Part shown: one piece after another, positions 5,137-5,361 of the stretch | How positions within the stretch are numbered: position 1 is the stretch's first letter | How the letters are laid out: the number at the start of each line of letters is the position of its first letter | Position numbers and translations under genes: made by a program | The notes under the pieces: generated by a model | The model's database searches: none | Seen by the model: the letters and a program-made list of their open reading frames with translations, nothing else | Told to the model about the DNA's origin: nothing | Assembly (NCBI GenBank): GCA_028715025.1 | Contig: JAQTLG010000139.1 | Coordinates: forward strand, 1-5,361 | Direction of reading: 5' to 3' | Length of the DNA stretch: 5,361 nt | Source: Dehalococcoidia bacterium | GTDB taxonomy: Bacteria > Chloroflexota > Dehalococcoidia > GIF9 > UBA5629

Positions 5137-5361
5137 ATGATACGAATCGGCGTTATCTCAGATACACACATGAGGCATTTCAGCCAGCTTCCGCAGGAAC
5201 TTGTACGTGTCCTTGGGACGGTGGATCTGATTGTGCACGCGGGCGATATCGTAACCATGGATGTGATACAGGGATTGCAGACACTGGCGCCGGTGCAAGG
5301 CGTATGCGGAAATATGGACCTCCCTGAAGTAAGAGTTAATCTTCCTCAGCAGCAATTGATT
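5137..5361 (+). CDS. YfcE/MJ0936-type metallophosphoesterase (partial, N-terminal 75 residues)
   Basis: The gene runs off the right edge. The visible part has the N-terminal metal-binding motifs of the calcineurin-like phosphoesterase superfamily in order: G-V-I-S-D-T-H (D9, H11), V-H-A-G-D-I (D37) and G-N-M-D (N59, D61). The short spacing between them is that of the small YfcE/MJ0936/Vps29 group, soluble cytoplasmic enzymes of about 150-180 residues that use two divalent metal ions to hydrolyse phosphodiesters; the physiological substrate of most members is unknown. The remaining histidine ligands of the second half are outside the window. The ATG at 5137 gives the standard M-I-R-I-G-V start of the first beta strand, so it is well placed, although the only Shine-Dalgarno-like bases (AGGA, 5128-5131) sit at or next to the predicted 5' end of the mRNA. 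It is insulated from upstream transcription by the terminator at 5040-5075. Confidence 0.9.
   Translation, partial: MIRIGVISDTHMRHFSQLPQELVRVLGTVDLIVHAGDIVTMDVIQGLQTLAPVQGVCGNMDLPEVRVNLPQQQLI

Noticed and set aside
5158..5355. 65-codon minus-strand ORF
   Set aside because: It is antisense to the phosphoesterase frame, which has all expected metal-binding motifs, and it shows no family features or ribosome-binding site.

Overview
This 5.36 kb window is bacterial chromosome of moderate GC content with ordinary housekeeping and regulatory genes and no sign of phage, transposon, CRISPR array or structural RNA gene. Several promoters have recognisable sigma70-type -35/-10 boxes. The gene mix (PyrE next to UspA, zinc-ribbon/TPR protein, RmuC, B-box membrane proteins, YfcE-type phosphoesterase) fits an environmental bacterium. 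Chloroflexota of the Dehalococcoidia type is my best guess, but this is an impression from gene style and not a demonstrated placement.

Layout. At 1-134 (+) is the 3' end of a CBS-domain protein, probably a site-2 protease-like protein. On the minus strand, pyrE (1257-691) and a universal stress protein (650-189) form a two-gene unit driven by a good promoter (TTGATT-N17-TATAAT) just upstream of pyrE. Divergent from it, 1393-2370 (+) encodes a double-zinc-ribbon protein with a proline-rich linker and five TPRs. It converges at a 12-bp gap with a three-gene minus-strand operon read from about 4815 down to 2383. That operon holds two tandem paralogous proteins with a B-box-like zinc finger plus membrane domain (4754-4209 and 4174-3593), then rmuC (3570-2383), a membrane-anchored putative nuclease-fold protein.

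The 380 bp between the operon start and the last gene is not empty. It holds the operon promoter, a small plus-strand ORF (28 codons, or 45 from an upstream ATG) for a hydrophobic peptide ending in a lipobox-like LAAC-S-W, a 9-nt tract identical to the universal anti-Shine-Dalgarno tail of 16S rRNA, and a textbook intrinsic terminator with an 11-bp stem. This compact unit is the most unusual part of the window. The window ends inside a YfcE/MJ0936-type metallophosphoesterase (5137 onward, +) whose promoter predicts an almost leaderless mRNA.

How it may fit together: pyrE feeds pyrimidine synthesis and usp is a nucleotide-binding stress protein. The minus operon couples two small zinc-finger membrane proteins to a genome-protection protein, and the TPR protein is probably a scaffold. 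These functional links rest on gene order only. Genes immediately behind their promoters (pyrE, the TPR gene, the phosphoesterase) have short leaders without a clear Shine-Dalgarno, while usp and both zinc-finger genes have strong ones.
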